Below, in pieces: positions 32,212 to 42,549 of a DNA stretch of 64,000 nt. The stretch's first letter is position 1, and every line of letters begins with the position of its first letter. Source of the DNA: Diplonema papillatum (Eukaryota; Euglenozoa; Diplonemea; Diplonemida; Diplonemidae); contig JAPJBO010000020.1 in assembly GCA_030068145.1 (NCBI GenBank), positions 434,001 to 498,000 on the forward strand. Reading direction: 5' to 3'. Both the position numbers and the translations under genes were made by a program. Under the pieces are notes generated by a model. The model worked only from the letters and a program-made list of their open reading frames with translations. It made no database searches and was not told the DNA's origin.

Positions 32212-33507
32212 CTAGTCGTGTGTCTTGACAGGCGTGTCGGGCTCGAGCTCATCCGGCGGGAGGAACCCTTCGTGCTGATCCGAGACATCGAAGAGGAAGG
32301 CGCTAGCTTCCGGCATGCTGTCGCAGCGCGGCGGCGGCGTCGACGGCGGAGTGGCCAGTCGGTCGCCCGAGAGCGAGTTGCCGACGCTGTCCGCCAACGA
32401 GTCGACCCTCGTGAAGTCGAGGGGCCCGGGCTTGACGAACGGGGCGGCCACGTCGGGCGCCGGGTCCAGCGAGATCTGGAACACCCCGCCGTCCCGCATG
32501 GTTATCTCCATCGGCTCGCACGGCGCGACGCACTGCGTGTAGGACGATGCATGCGAGGTGGTCCGGCGGGTGCGGTGGCCTGTCTCCTGCAAGGTCGGCA
32601 TCGTCTCATTCAAGCACCGGTCAGCCGCGGGGAAGGTGAAACGGATGGACTTCAGGAACATCATCACCTGCCGGCTGGTCGGGATGCGGTCCCCCTGCGT
32701 TGCGAGCCACTGCGTCAACGCACAGTACGCCTTCTTTCGGTCGTGCCCGGCGACTGCCGACTTCGACGAGATAATCTCCATGATGTTCCGCTCGGGGTCG
32801 ACGATGCCCCACGGCAACTTCACCACGATAAGCCGACTCGGCGAGATGAACGGCGGCGCCGCGTACGTGCTGTGGATGTGCCGAGCAGGGCTACCCGCCG
32901 GCGACTCTCCGCACTTCAAGGAGATTGAGACATCGCTTTCGCTCTCCCGGAAGAACATCAGCGTCTTTCGGAGGACCCCCGGAAGGCATTCGGCCAGCTG
33001 GGCCACGGCGGTTAGCCACGCATTCAGTTGCTTCAAGCGCTGTTCGATGAGGGCCTTGCTCTTGTTCGTCCGCTTGAGCAGGTGGTGCGAGGGAAACCGC
33101 GGGATCTTGACCCTTCCCGACCTCCGCCCGGGCGGCTGCTTGCCGTTCGGCGCCGGTTTGGTCGGCTTCGCGCCTTCCATCGCGGTTTGGACGGCGTTGC
33201 GGAGCTTGAGGAACTCCCGGTAGCGCCTGCAGACGCGCCAGGAGCAGAGGTTCTCGCCGCCGGACCGGTGGTCGGCGACTCGGATGTGGACGACGTAGCC
33301 GACCAGCGGCCTGCCCTTTTCGCCTTCTCCGCCGAAAGCCACGACGGCGTGCGTCGCGCGCAGCTCGTCGAGCACCAGCAGCTGCGCCGCTTCCGCCGAC
33401 TCGCCCGGAACGTCGTTCACGCCGCCGCTGGACTCCCTGCCCAGCGACCGCTGGCTGGCAGCGAGGCCATCCTTCGGCGCCGCTTTCTTCCGCGTGCCGC
33501 CCGGCAT
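32212..33507 (-). CDS. PX-domain (phosphoinositide-binding) protein
   Basis: 431 residues from the ATG at 33507 (MPGGTRKKAAPKDG); the frame stays open upstream but only to a GTG. A PX domain spans about 45-190: VGYVVHIRVAD strand, then RRYREFLKL at 94-102, whose first Arg normally contacts the 3-phosphate of the lipid, a proline/basic loop (about 113-137), and the helices LIEQRLKQLNAWLTAV. PX domains target proteins to endosomal or other phosphoinositide-containing membranes, as in sorting nexins. Residues 190-431 carry no domain I recognise and no BAR-like coiled coil is obvious, so the cargo role is open. The 5' two-fifths is duplicated twice upstream, and a broken 3' end lies downstream. 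Confidence 0.8.
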   Translation of the reverse strand: MPGGTRKKAAPKDGLAASQRSLGRESSGGVNDVPGESAEAAQLLVLDELRATHAVVAFGGEGEKGRPLVGYVVHIRVADHRSGGENLCSWRVCRRYREFLKLRNAVQTAMEGAKPTKPAPNGKQPPGRRSGRVKIPRFPSHHLLKRTNKSKALIEQRLKQLNAWLTAVAQLAECLPGVLRKTLMFFRESESDVSISLKCGESPAGSPARHIHSTYAAPPFISPSRLIVVKLPWGIVDPERNIMEIISSKSAVAGHDRKKAYCALTQWLATQGDRIPTSRQVMMFLKSIRFTFPAADRCLNETMPTLQETGHRTRRTTSHASSYTQCVAPCEPMEITMRDGGVFQISLDPAPDVAAPFVKPGPLDFTRVDSLADSVGNSLSGDRLATPPSTPPPRCDSMPEASAFLFDVSDQHEGFLPPDELEPDTPVKTHD

Positions 33508-33861
33508 CTTCGACCCCCTCCCTCCGTTCCCGGACGGGAGACTCAGCAGCTGTCCGCCGTCGTCTTGTTCCAGTCGAACCACGGGGTTTCCTTTACAGTC
33601 TATCCGTTCAAAAAAGAAGTCGGATAGGTTTGCGTTTTCCCTTCCCGGGCTGGTTTTCTTCTCTGTTCTTCCCTGTATTTCGGCATTTGTTGGTTGATAT
33701 TCTTGGCCCTTCCAGTTGGGCCGCGGGGTGTCTTTTTGCCGCCATATTCGCGCGTTCGCGCTTCAAACAAAGAGATAGACGGGCGCTCTGTGTTCTGCGG
33801 CTTCGGTCGGGGTGGGTGGGCTTGCGTTTTCCCTTCTTTTGTTGTCCCTGTATTTCAGCAA

Positions 33862-34296
33862 TTATCGGTGCTTGGTTGAGTTTGGGTTGGAATTATTGAC
33901 CCTTCCCGACCTCCGCCCGGGCGGCTGCTTGCCGTTCGGCGCCGGTTTGGTCGGCTTCGCGCCTTCCATTGCGGTATGGACGGCGTTGCGGAGCTTGAGG
34001 AACTCCCGGTAGCGCCTGCAGACGCGCCAGGAGCAGAGGTTCTCGCCGCCGGACCGGTAGTCGGCGACTCGGATGTGGACGACGTAGCCGACCAGCGGCC
34101 TGCCCTTTTCGCCTTCTCCGCCGAAAGCCACGACGGCGTGCGTCGCGCGCAGCTCGTCGAGCACCAGCAGCTGCGCCGCTTCCGCCGACTCGCCCGGAAC
34201 GTCGTTCACGCCGCCGCTGGACTCCCTGCCCAGCGACCGCTGGCTGGCAGCGAGGCCATCCTTCGGCGCCGCTTTCTTCCGCGTGCCGCCCGGCAT
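33862..34296 (-). pseudogene. Truncated PX-gene copy (unit 2)
   Basis: Keeps the same ATG context and an intact frame through RRYREFLKL and the proline/basic loop. It then passes the duplication junction into NNSNPNSTKHR and a stop. The product would have 144 residues and lack the PX C-terminal helices. Whether it is expressed is unknown; its own 5' flank is a copy of the real one, so it could be transcribed. Confidence 0.8.
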
Positions 34297-34650
34297 CTTC
34301 GACCCCCTCCCTCCGTTCCCGGACGGGAGACTCAGCAGCTGTCCGCCGTCGTCTTGTTCCAGTCGAACCACGGGGTTTCCTTTACAGTCTATCCGTTCAA
34401 AAAAGAAGTCGGATAGGTTTGCGTTTTCCCTTCCCGGGCTGGTTTTCTTCTCTGTTCTTCCCTGTATTTCGGCATTTGTTGGTTGATATTCTTGGCCCTT
34501 CCAGTTGGGCCGCGGGGTGTCTTTTTGCCGCTATATTCGCGCGTTCGCGCTTCAAACAAAGAGATAGACGGGCGCTCTGTGTTCTGCGGCTTCGGTCGGG
34601 GTGGGTGGGCTTGCGTTTTCCCTTCTTTTGTTGTCCCTGTATTTCAGCAA

Positions 34651-35071
34651 TTATCGGTGCTTGGTTGAGTTTGGGTTGGAATTATTGACCCTTCCCGACC
34701 TCCGCCCGGGCGGCTGCTTGCCGTTCGGCGCCGGTTTGGTCGGCTTCGCGCCTTCCATTGCGGTTTGGACGGCGTTGCGGAGCTTGAGGAACTCCCGGTA
34801 GCGCCTGCAGACGCGCCAGGAGCAGAGGTTCTCACCGCCGGACCGGTAGTCGGCGACTCGGATGTGGACGACGTAGCCGACCAGCGGCCTGCCCTTTTCG
34901 CCTTCTCCGCCGAAAGCCACGACGGCGTGCGTCGAGCACCAGCAGCTGCGCCGCTTCCGCCGACTCGCCCGGAACGTCGTTCACGCCGCCGCTGGACTCC
35001 CTGCCCAGCGACCGCTGGCTGGCAGCGAGGCCATCCTTCGGCGCCGCTTTCTTCCGCGTGCCGCCCGGCAT
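34651..35071 (-). pseudogene. Frameshifted PX-gene copy (unit 3)
   Basis: Same start (ATG at 35071) but a 14-bp deletion near 34932 removes the codons for ELRA and shifts the frame, so the N-terminal and PX parts are in different frames. It is the oldest of the three units and the one next to repeat B5, so its 5' flank may be the ancestral one. Confidence 0.85.
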
Positions 35072-35356
35072 CTTCGACCCACTCCCTCCGTTCCCGGACG
35101 GGAGACTCAGCAGCTGTCCGCCGTTGTCTTCTTCCAGTCGAACCACGGGGTTTCCTTTACAGTCTATCCGTTCAAAAAAGAAGTCGGATAGGTTTGCGTT
35201 CAGCAGCTGTGCGTGGGGTGGGTGCGTTTGGTGTTTTCCTCCCCGAGCCGGATTTCTTCTTTGCTCCCTGTTTTGCGCCCAGCAGCAGGGTGCGCAACAC
35301 GTGCGGCGTGCGAAAGCTAACCGAGGAAGCGATCGCGACAGGCCATCTCGCAGTGT

Positions 35357-35510
35357 TTAGAGTGTAAGTTCACTTAGAGATCCGGGGTTTATAGTCTCCG
35401 GGTGACCGTTGTCGTGAAGGTTCCTTTAAGGTATCGTGTACTCGTGCGCGTATCGTGTCTGCGGTAGTGGCAGTACGTGTGTTTTGTGGCTAGTACGCTG
35501 ACATCAACCG
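35357..35510 (+). repeat. Dispersed repeat B (copy 5)
   Basis: First part of the B family (TTTAGAGTGTAAGTTCACTT, then TCTCCGGGTGACCGTTGTCG), closest to copy 2. It lies about 290 bp upstream of the start codon of the outermost PX unit. Confidence 0.8.
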
Positions 35511-35596
35511 GTTTTTAGTCTTGACAAATTGCATTTGTTAGACACAAAAATTCAGGCTCCCTTCCTAGTTTCTCTCGAGCCTGCACGAACAATCAC

Positions 35597-35803
35597 AGTT
35601 TCACTGAGGGAGTTGATGCACCACAGAAGTCGATTAAAGAACTTCACACAGCCTACAGGGTGTGGTTGGTTCAAAGAAAAATTCAAGCAGTCACTCAACA
35701 TTCCCTTGCGCTAGTGCTATCAGTTACAAAGACGTGTTCTTACTTTTCCCTTTCTTCTAGGCAGTTCTCGTCAGACAATACGAAGAGCAGAAACTCCCAG
35801 AAC
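35597..35803 (+). repeat. Repeat E (copy 1)
   Basis: Matches 39066-39318 (CACTGAGGGAGTTGATGCACC to AGAGCAGAAACTCCC). The other copy has about 50 bp extra in the middle. Confidence 0.85.
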
Positions 35804-36538
35804 CTTCCCCGGAGCCATCGAGGGGAGTCCGTATTCGAAGGGTGGGAGCGAAGGAGGGCAGAACTATGATGCGTGACGTCGGTGGGCGTCCTGACGAAAA
35901 ATGACGAACCGCAAGCTGCGCCGGGCAGCTGAAATGAAAGAAACGCGTGGTTTTTGTTTGTGAAAAACGAGGCTAGGTGAGGGGGGAAAAGGTGGGCGCA
36001 CCCGTAAATGCTGAACCGGGTAAACCCCCAAAATGGGCCCGGGCGTACTTTGCAGAATATCGACCCTGGTGCTTGCCCGCGCCTAAGGGGACGTTGGCCT
36101 CTGCTCAACACTCAGCTCGACCCCGAGTTGCACCCACGGGAAGATGTGCTATCGCATCGACGAGTGGTGGTCCTGCATCCTATGACAGCGGCACGGGCCT
36201 TAGGAGCCTACGTACCCAGATGTCCCAGGTTTTACCCAGTCTGTCATTACCCGTTCCAGCATCAGCCCAGTTCAACGTTATTCCAACTACGGTATGCTGT
36301 CGTGTCTGCATATCTCATATACCTTGGAACCGAACCTGAGTTGGAACCGAACCTGAGTGGAAGATGTGCAGCTGACATTTCAGGTGGCTGTTCGCACCAG
36401 CCAGATGAGGGGAAGGCCGCCGTGAATAACAAGTACATGCTTAGGCGCAGCCAAGACCACGTAAAATAAGGGCATGCTTACGCACACACCCATGAGGGAG
36501 GAGATGGTCGTAAATGAGTGCATGCTCTGGCTAGCAGC
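35804..36538. other. Intergenic, no gene recognised
   Basis: No gene supported on either strand. A 17-bp direct repeat (GAACCGAACCTGAGTGG and a near copy) is near 36328-36360. Confidence 0.4.
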
Positions 36539-36793
36539 TTCGCCCTTTCTGTCTCTGACAAGACAAACAGCCTGTGCAACTTTGCGGCTGTCAAAAACGG
36601 GGACTTTGACTGCAGCCCGGCATGGTTTAGACCCGATGGTGTGCTTGAGCGAACCTTCGGCTTTCTTCCAAAAGATATTGCAGTCTCTCTCTCGGACCCG
36701 ACCTGCAAGGCGGCGCTGTCGGCTGTCGTCTCACCGACGGCTGACCACAACTCAAACACTTCGGTCTTTCTGGCCTTCCTGGCGGCTGCTTTG
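36539..36793 (+). CDS. Possible internal exon, unknown protein
   Basis: An open frame with ordinary amino-acid composition (for example KNGDFDCSPAWFRPDGVLER, then FGFLPKDIAVSLSD) runs from an AG at about 36538 to a consensus splice donor GTAAGT at 36794-36799. It has no ATG and its upstream stop is at 36515. A pyrimidine tract and CTCTAG acceptor lie near 36950-36980, but the most protein-like downstream frame there is out of phase with this exon. I recognise no domain. It is on the strand opposite to all firm genes and the antisense frame is also open, so this could be chance. Confidence 0.25.
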
Positions 36794-37127
36794 GTAAGTT
36801 GCGCACAAAGAGATGAACCACGTAATCCATAAAACCAACGAAGCTAAGGGCGGGGTGGGTGAGGAGGGGCAGGGACGAGGGGGAAACCTAGACGTTCGCT
36901 TTTCTTTTCTTCCGTGGGCGGTAAAAAGAACTTCCTGCCCCGTTCTTCGGACTTTTTTTGCCCCTCCTCTCTCCTCTAGACGGGTTTGGCGAGCGAGGGC
37001 CGTCGTGGATTCGTACCAAGAAGGGCTTCCGGGTCTAATCCATTGGCAAACCATTCTTTCGTCGTGGCGCCACCGGACACACGTACACACACGGGACGGG
37101 GTGAAGGAAGTACTGCGCGGTGCTTAC

Positions 37128-37730
37128 GAAGAGAACGGCCCGTTCTACTTCCCCGTGCTTTAGACGCTGGAGTCCAGCTGCTCTGACAGCGCTGCGGCAT
37201 GAAAAAGACCCGGTGTGCGTCGAGCGACTGACTGACGAAGACGCTATCTGACCGGCAAGCGAGGGTGCGACGAAAAAGGACAGGCGCTTCGTCCGTGCCG
37301 GCTTTTTGTTTGTGCGTACGTGCGTAAACCCTGCCTTGCGTGATTTAGCACAGCACGCTGCCATCCGACACTTTTTGATACAGACAAGCAAGCTTGTCAC
37401 CATAAAAAAGAAGTGTGGTTTGCACGACCCTCCACTACGAAGAGAACAGATTGCCGTGCTTCAGATTACTCGGCCTCCAGCTGCTGGGACAGCTTGGCGA
37501 CATGAAAGAATCCGGTTGAGCATCGAGATTGCTGGGCAGCACGACGGACAAGCTGTTACATTAACGCGGTAAACGAGAGCGTCGACAACATTTGGTCGTC
37601 TGCTTTGGTAAGCTTCGAGACGTACGCCGAGCTCTGCGCGTCCGCCTTCTCGTGCTCGATGCGCTCGGCCTCCGACGTGGAAGTCGGTGCGTGTTGAGCA
37701 TCAAGATTGCTGGGCTCAACGACTGACGAG
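37128..37730 (-). pseudogene. Three broken copies of the TPR-gene 3' end
   Basis: Copies at about 37128-37240, 37433-37540 and 37617-37730. The first two begin with the plus-strand word TACGAAGAGAAC, the complement of the gene's last codons and stop (MFSS*). All keep parts of the following CTCCAGCTGCT and GTTGAGCATC blocks that encode the C-terminal coiled segment. Indels break the frame in each. The three differ from each other as much as from the gene, so they are not recent. Confidence 0.8.
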
Positions 37731-37788
37731 ATGCCGGCAGCGAACCGTGAAGAAAAAAAGGTGCGCTGCTGCACCCTCCGCCGCGCCT

Positions 37789-38889
37789 CTACGAAGAGAA
37801 CATTTTGCTGAACTTCGCGCGCTGCGCCTTCTCGTGCTTGGCACGCTCGGTCTCCAGCTGCTCGGTCAGCTTCGCGATGGAAGGGTCCGCCGCGTTGAGC
37901 ATCGACGCCCGCTGCAGGTCCCCCTGGGCACCGTCGAAGTCGCGCATGCAAATGCGCGCGTTGGCGCGCCTGTACCAGCCTTTGATGAGGGTCGGGTCCA
38001 GCAGCAGGGCGGCGGTGCAGTCCGCCTCGGCTGCGGCCCACGACCGCATTTTCAAGTGGGTCTGCGCCCGGTTGAGGCGCAGCACCGCTTCGAGCTGCGC
38101 GACTTCCTTCGCGTCGACGTCGTCCTTCCGGCCGGTGAGCTCGTCGATCCCCGAGGTGTAGCGGACGATGGCCTCGTCGTGGTTGCCTGCGACGAAGAGG
38201 CTGTTGCCCGTGTCCTTCAGCGACTTCGCCTTCGACACGTTTTCCGCCGAAACCACCTTCGTCTGCAGGCTGGCCTGCATCGCGGCGGCACGCGCGGTCG
38301 CGTCTTCAGACTTCCGCGGCGGGTTTTTGACCAGGCTATCGATGTCCTCCTTGCAGGTGGACACCCTCGCCCACGTGTCCTTGATCGGGTCGTCGTACGA
38401 ACCAATCACGAACGCGTCTCCCCGGATGTCCCGTTGCGCGATCTTGCTGGCGCGTTCGTTGAGGGGCAGGTCCTTGAACCGGCCGACCTGGTCGATGTAC
38501 AGCGAAAGGCCTTTGAAGCCGTTCAGCGCGTCGGGGTAGATGACGGGCACTATTTCGAACCCGCCCTGGCTGCCCATGGCGTGCGCCATGGCCATGTTCG
38601 CGATGCTGTCCTTCGCGCCGTCGTCGGCCATCGCGACATCGCCGCCGGGCTCTTTCCCGGGAACGATGGCCTTCTTCTGGTTGTCCTCGACCTGCTGCTT
38701 GAGCCCTTGCACGAACTCCCGCCGCTGACCCTCGGTCAGGATCTCCTGCCCGAAGTACGCCCCGACGCTGTCCCGTAGCTCCTTGTCGGTCTTCCCGGTG
38801 AACTGGATGTCGGTGATGGCCTGCGTCCGGTCCGCCGGCAGGAAACAGTACGTGAAGGGCTCGATGTCCGGTTCTTGCGCGACGGCCAT
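37789..38889 (-). CDS. TPR co-chaperone-like protein
   Basis: 366 residues from the ATG at 38889; the open frame extends 16 codons upstream as a Lys-rich run but only from TTG. The N-terminal 1-200 contains PFTYCFLPADRTQAITDIQF and an alpha-helical region that I do not recognise as a catalytic domain; no FKBP fold is evident. Residues about 219-333 form three TPR motifs (KSLKDTGNSLFVAGNHDEAI, then LNRAQTHLKMRSWAAAEAD, then KGWYRRANARICMRDFDGA). The two-carboxylate-clamp positions seen in Hsp70/Hsp90 adaptors look conserved: K222/N229, N273, K303 and R307. Binding of a chaperone EEVD tail is therefore likely, by inference. A charged helical tail ends in MFSS. Three degenerate copies of its 3' end lie downstream. 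Confidence 0.8.
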   Translation of the reverse strand: MAVAQEPDIEPFTYCFLPADRTQAITDIQFTGKTDKELRDSVGAYFGQEILTEGQRREFVQGLKQQVEDNQKKAIVPGKEPGGDVAMADDGAKDSIANMAMAHAMGSQGGFEIVPVIYPDALNGFKGLSLYIDQVGRFKDLPLNERASKIAQRDIRGDAFVIGSYDDPIKDTWARVSTCKEDIDSLVKNPPRKSEDATARAAAMQASLQTKVVSAENVSKAKSLKDTGNSLFVAGNHDEAIVRYTSGIDELTGRKDDVDAKEVAQLEAVLRLNRAQTHLKMRSWAAAEADCTAALLLDPTLIKGWYRRANARICMRDFDGAQGDLQRASMLNAADPSIAKLTEQLETERAKHEKAQRAKFSKMFSS

Positions 38890-39065
38890 CTTCTCTTTGT
38901 CCTTTTTTTCGTTTCTTTTCTTTTTTCTTTTTGCCAAATTCGCGCTGAAAGGGGGTTTAGCGTCACTGCATCACTGCACACCAGGCCTACCCCTTTGACA
39001 CGAAAGGGGGGAGTTCGCAAGAACGTGCTTGGAATGGATATGTGCTCAACACCGCATTGGTCTCA

Positions 39066-39318
39066 CAGTTTCACTGAGGGAGTTGATGCACCACGAAAAG
39101 TCGATAGAGAACTTCACACGGCCTTCAGGGTGTGGTTGGTTCAAAGAAAAATTCAAGGTGGATGGAAGGTGACCTCGCCCAAGCTCGTTTCCCCGGGTTA
39201 AGGCAGCCACTCAACATTCCCTTGCTCTAGTGCTATCAGTTACAAAGACGTGTTCTTACTTCTCCCTTTCTTCTAGGCAGTTCTCGTCAGACAATACGAA
39301 GAGCAGAAACTCCCGTCT
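39066..39318 (+). repeat. Repeat E (copy 2)
   Basis: Same as 35597-35803 plus an inserted stretch near 39163-39212. Confidence 0.85.
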
Positions 39319-39329
39319 GCGCCGTGTTT

Positions 39330-39440
39330 CGGTCCTTAAAGCCACGGACACATAAGGCGCGGCCCATCATCAGCGCGGAACCTGAGTGTCTGCAGACAGG
39401 ACAGCGGTGTGAGTCTGGTTTGTCAGGCGGCTGCTCGTAG
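39330..39440 (+). repeat. Repeat N (copy 1)
   Basis: CCACGGACACA and GTGTGAGTCTGGTTTGTC blocks that recur at 59965-60070 and, diverged, at 60870-60950. Confidence 0.65.
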
Positions 39441-40698
39441 CTCGTCTGACACGAAAGGGGGGGGCGGCCTTCAACGGGGGGGTCCGGGGGCATGCCCCCC
39501 GGCGCACGGTACGGTACATCAGGTACAGGCACAAGTAGTGGACGGGCACTCACCAGGCAGGTTGCTTGCCTAGTAAGGGAAGCGACGGGGATGCAGACGG
39601 AAATTACGTTGCATGACCCGCGCCAGGCATTGCGACGCCAGCAGATGGCAAGCATGTGCATCCGAAGGAAAGATCTGAGGGGACGTGCGCATGGGGTGGA
39701 TGGAAGCGTCACTCGACATCTCCTTGAGGAGCCGGAAAACAACCTTACAGACTGCAGCGAGGCATCTCGCGGTCGATAATCGCAGGGGCTGTAGCAATGA
39801 CAGGCCGGAGGGGGCGTACTGGGTCATGTCCGTACTGCAACAAGGAAGAGAGAGACGGTTACGCATTTGTGGTGGGATGGAAGGATGTACGGAAGGCGCA
39901 CATTATGGACACAGTGTGATGGACCGTTCTTCGGAGGCTCACGCACTCAAAGATCGACATATACGCACAGTATGGACACGTCAACAGGCCAAACTGTCTG
40001 AGCCTGTGTGGTGTTACGCCTCTGTACAAACATGGCACGCACAGCAGCCAGCACCGCTGGATCATCAACAGGCCTGTCGGAGGCAAGCGTCGCGGAGGCG
40101 AAACAATGCGCCTCGGCACAGCAGGAAAGCCAGCGCCCGTGCCGCTTGATCCAGACGGACGCTATTGGTCAAGACAAGTATACATCTGCCCTAGGCACTT
40201 TTGCGCCAGCTCCTGCCACCGTTGTGCCTGCTTCGCCCGCCCTTCCGGCGCTCGCTGTGGACGAGACGAACGAAATTCGTAGGTAACCGCAGCGGTTCTT
40301 CCTGGCAGTGCTGCGCGAAAGGCAGATAAGGGATACCAGAGGGCAACACAACAGCAAACTTGCCAGCCAGCCAGCGGCGACCCACCGATGCCCAGCCCTT
40401 GACCGCCAGCTTGCTGGCACAGCAGCCTAACCCACGACCCGTGCGGAATGCGGTCCACATCCGTCTGGCTTCCCGAAACCGCGCACTCCGCAGGTCAGGG
40501 CATCAGCTCCCTGTTCCAAATTCCGTCAGCTGACGGAGTTGAAGAAGCGACCTTCGATATAAAAAGTCGTGGGGGGTCCAGTGGAGGCACTCCCCTGGAT
40601 CCTCCCCAGGGGAAGCTGATGTCTTCTGGCTGCACTCTACTCGACAAAACTGTCGCCGGAACAGAAGTTGCACGGCCAAAGGAGGGAAGGCGCTTTAT
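39441..40698. other. Intergenic, no gene recognised
   Basis: No gene supported. A copy of repeat M (GTGTGATGGACCGTTCTTCGG) is at 39914-39975. Confidence 0.4.
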
Positions 40699-40880
40699 GA
40701 GCCGGTCCGTCCCTATCTCTTGAAACTGCATCGAAGTGCCTGCCGCTGTTTATCACAGTGAATCACGGGCCACCACGGTCTATCAGGTCCATCTCTAGTC
40801 CCTAGAGCTGCATCGAATTGCCCGGTGCTGTATTCTTCGGTCTATCACGGTCTATCAAGAGGGGATGGACCGGCTCACTT
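40699..40880 (+). repeat. Repeat F (copy 1)
   Basis: About 180 bp directly repeated at 41172-41350 (GAGCCGGTCCGTCCCTATCT to GGATGGACCGGCTCAC). The ends GAGCCGGTCC and GGACCGGCTC are themselves inverted repeats, so F may be a small TIR element. Confidence 0.85.
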
Positions 40881-41171
40881 TACACCATACGCGCCTTTCC
40901 GGCTCGTGAACACAACCTCCAGAAGGCATCGTTGACGGTTTCCCGCAATACCGAAATCTGACGACAAACACGCAAGTCGGGCCGACCCAGTCGCGGCTGG
41001 TACAAAGCTGATGATCAGAACAGGTGTGGAAACGGGGTTTTGCCTGAAGGCTTTGTGCGTTATTCTGCAGATGCTTTGAGCTCTATTTGTGACTATGTTT
41101 GCATTCGTCTTCTTAACCATAGTTAAGTGCGCAAATGGAGCTGATGATCGGAAGCGGGAGTTGTCTATCTG

Positions 41172-41350
41172 AGCCGGTCCGTCCCTATCTGTTGAAACTG
41201 CATCGAAGTGCCTGCCGCTGTTTATCACAGTGAATCACGGTCCACCACGGTCTATCAGGTCCATCCCTAGTCCCTAGAGCTGCATCGAATTGCCCGGTGC
41301 TGTATTAGTCGGTCTATCACGGTCTATCAAGAGAGGATGGACCGGCTCAC
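41172..41350 (+). repeat. Repeat F (copy 2)
   Basis: See copy 1; about 95% identical by eye, with the same terminal GAGCCGGTCC/GGACCGGCTC pair. Confidence 0.85.
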
Positions 41351-41540
41351 TATCGTTGAACGGAGTGCCTCATCAGAACGGGATAACGAAAGCATCCACA
41401 CAAGCTATCCGAAATCGAAAGACTGCACCCCCCCCCGAAAAGCGCGGAAGCGCGGCGGGGGGAAGCGCCGTTGCTGCGGAGCAGGGCAAGACGAGCGGGG
41501 CTGAACGAGAGAGAGGAGGACATCTTTTTTGGTGCCCCTG

Positions 41541-41815
41541 AAAATACTCGACGTAGCTGCTTCGACTCCGAATGGAAGGGAGGAAATATATAGAGGCACA
41601 ATCTGATTTGTTCTTCGCTTACACCACCGTGTGTTGTTTTCTCACTCAGGACTTTGACCTGTTGTGTATGTGTGATTTGTCGCGTAGGGGTAGACCCGCA
41701 TGACCTCACGTCCGTTCAACACGTGGTTCGGTAGTTACAGCACTTGGGATCCCTTCTGTTCTTTGTCGGGCAGCATCGTCGAGTATTTCCTTTCAAGCTG
41801 GCGCTTATGTAAAAA
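41541..41815 (+). repeat. Short dispersed repeat D (full copy)
   Basis: From AAAATACTCGACG to CGTCGAGTATTTCC plus a tail (AAGCTGGCGCTTATGTAAAAA). The ends match those of repeat A although the interior does not. Confidence 0.85.
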
Positions 41816-42138
41816 CTTAAGTAACGAAGTACGCAACTTCGCACAAACTACACAGGAACTCCGCAGTACGGGGTAGGGCTAAGTTTTTATACTCTGTCTG
41901 CAGCTGGTGGCTGAGTGAGTGTCTAAACGACAAGGCTTATATAGCTTGCCACTGAGGCGAAATAATCCAGCACAAATATATAAGAAAGGCCTCGCCGTTT
42001 CACAAACCCCGCATGCACTACGCAAGACGAAGGGGAAACGCGAAGCGACCAGCCCGAACGGACCAACAAGACGCAAGACCAGGCGACCAAGAGAAGGAGG
42101 GGGACGCGACCCAGAGACCCGGGCTAAGTAGCTTGGAG

Positions 42139-42280
42139 CTAGTGTGATGGACCTTTCTTCGGAGGGGCTCACGCACTCAAAGATCGACTTATACGCATGC
42201 ACTACGCACGAACTACGCGTGATGGGCCTGTCTCCGGAGGAGCTAACGCACTCAAAGTTCGACTTGTACGCACGAACTAG
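42139..42280 (+). repeat. Repeat M, two tandem copies
   Basis: Units at 42139 and 42218 (GTGATGG-CC, CTTCGGAGG or CTCCGGAGG, CGCACTCAAAG, TACGCA). A third is at 39914. Confidence 0.75.
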
Positions 42281-42549
42281 CCAGCGTAGCGCCCGGTAAA
42301 GCTTCTTTCCGGAATAGTGAGCTCTGCACTCGGTTTACACCACAAGCCGAGCTGTCGAGGATGTGTAAGGGCAGCAACCTCGGGTTTCGCGGCGACGTCG
42401 CGATTTTTGGGTAGTCGAGCACTGTCTTCTTCTGGATAACGCGAATACGGTGACGTCGTGTGCACGAGATGCGACGTTCCGACATGTTGACACAAGCCGG
42501 CACAACGGGAAGGCAGAGCCGTTTGCTTATGCAGGGCCAAGCGGAACGC

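Larger units (their letters stand above)
33110..35198. repeat. 789-bp tandem duplication of the PX-gene 5' region, three units
   Basis: Units start at about 33110, 33899 and 34688. Each holds the 5' flank, start codon and first ~130 codons of the PX gene. Units 1 and 2 are nearly identical (for example CCATATTCG against CTATATTCG near 33746/34535), so duplication is recent. The third unit is truncated at about 35198. Confidence 0.95.
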
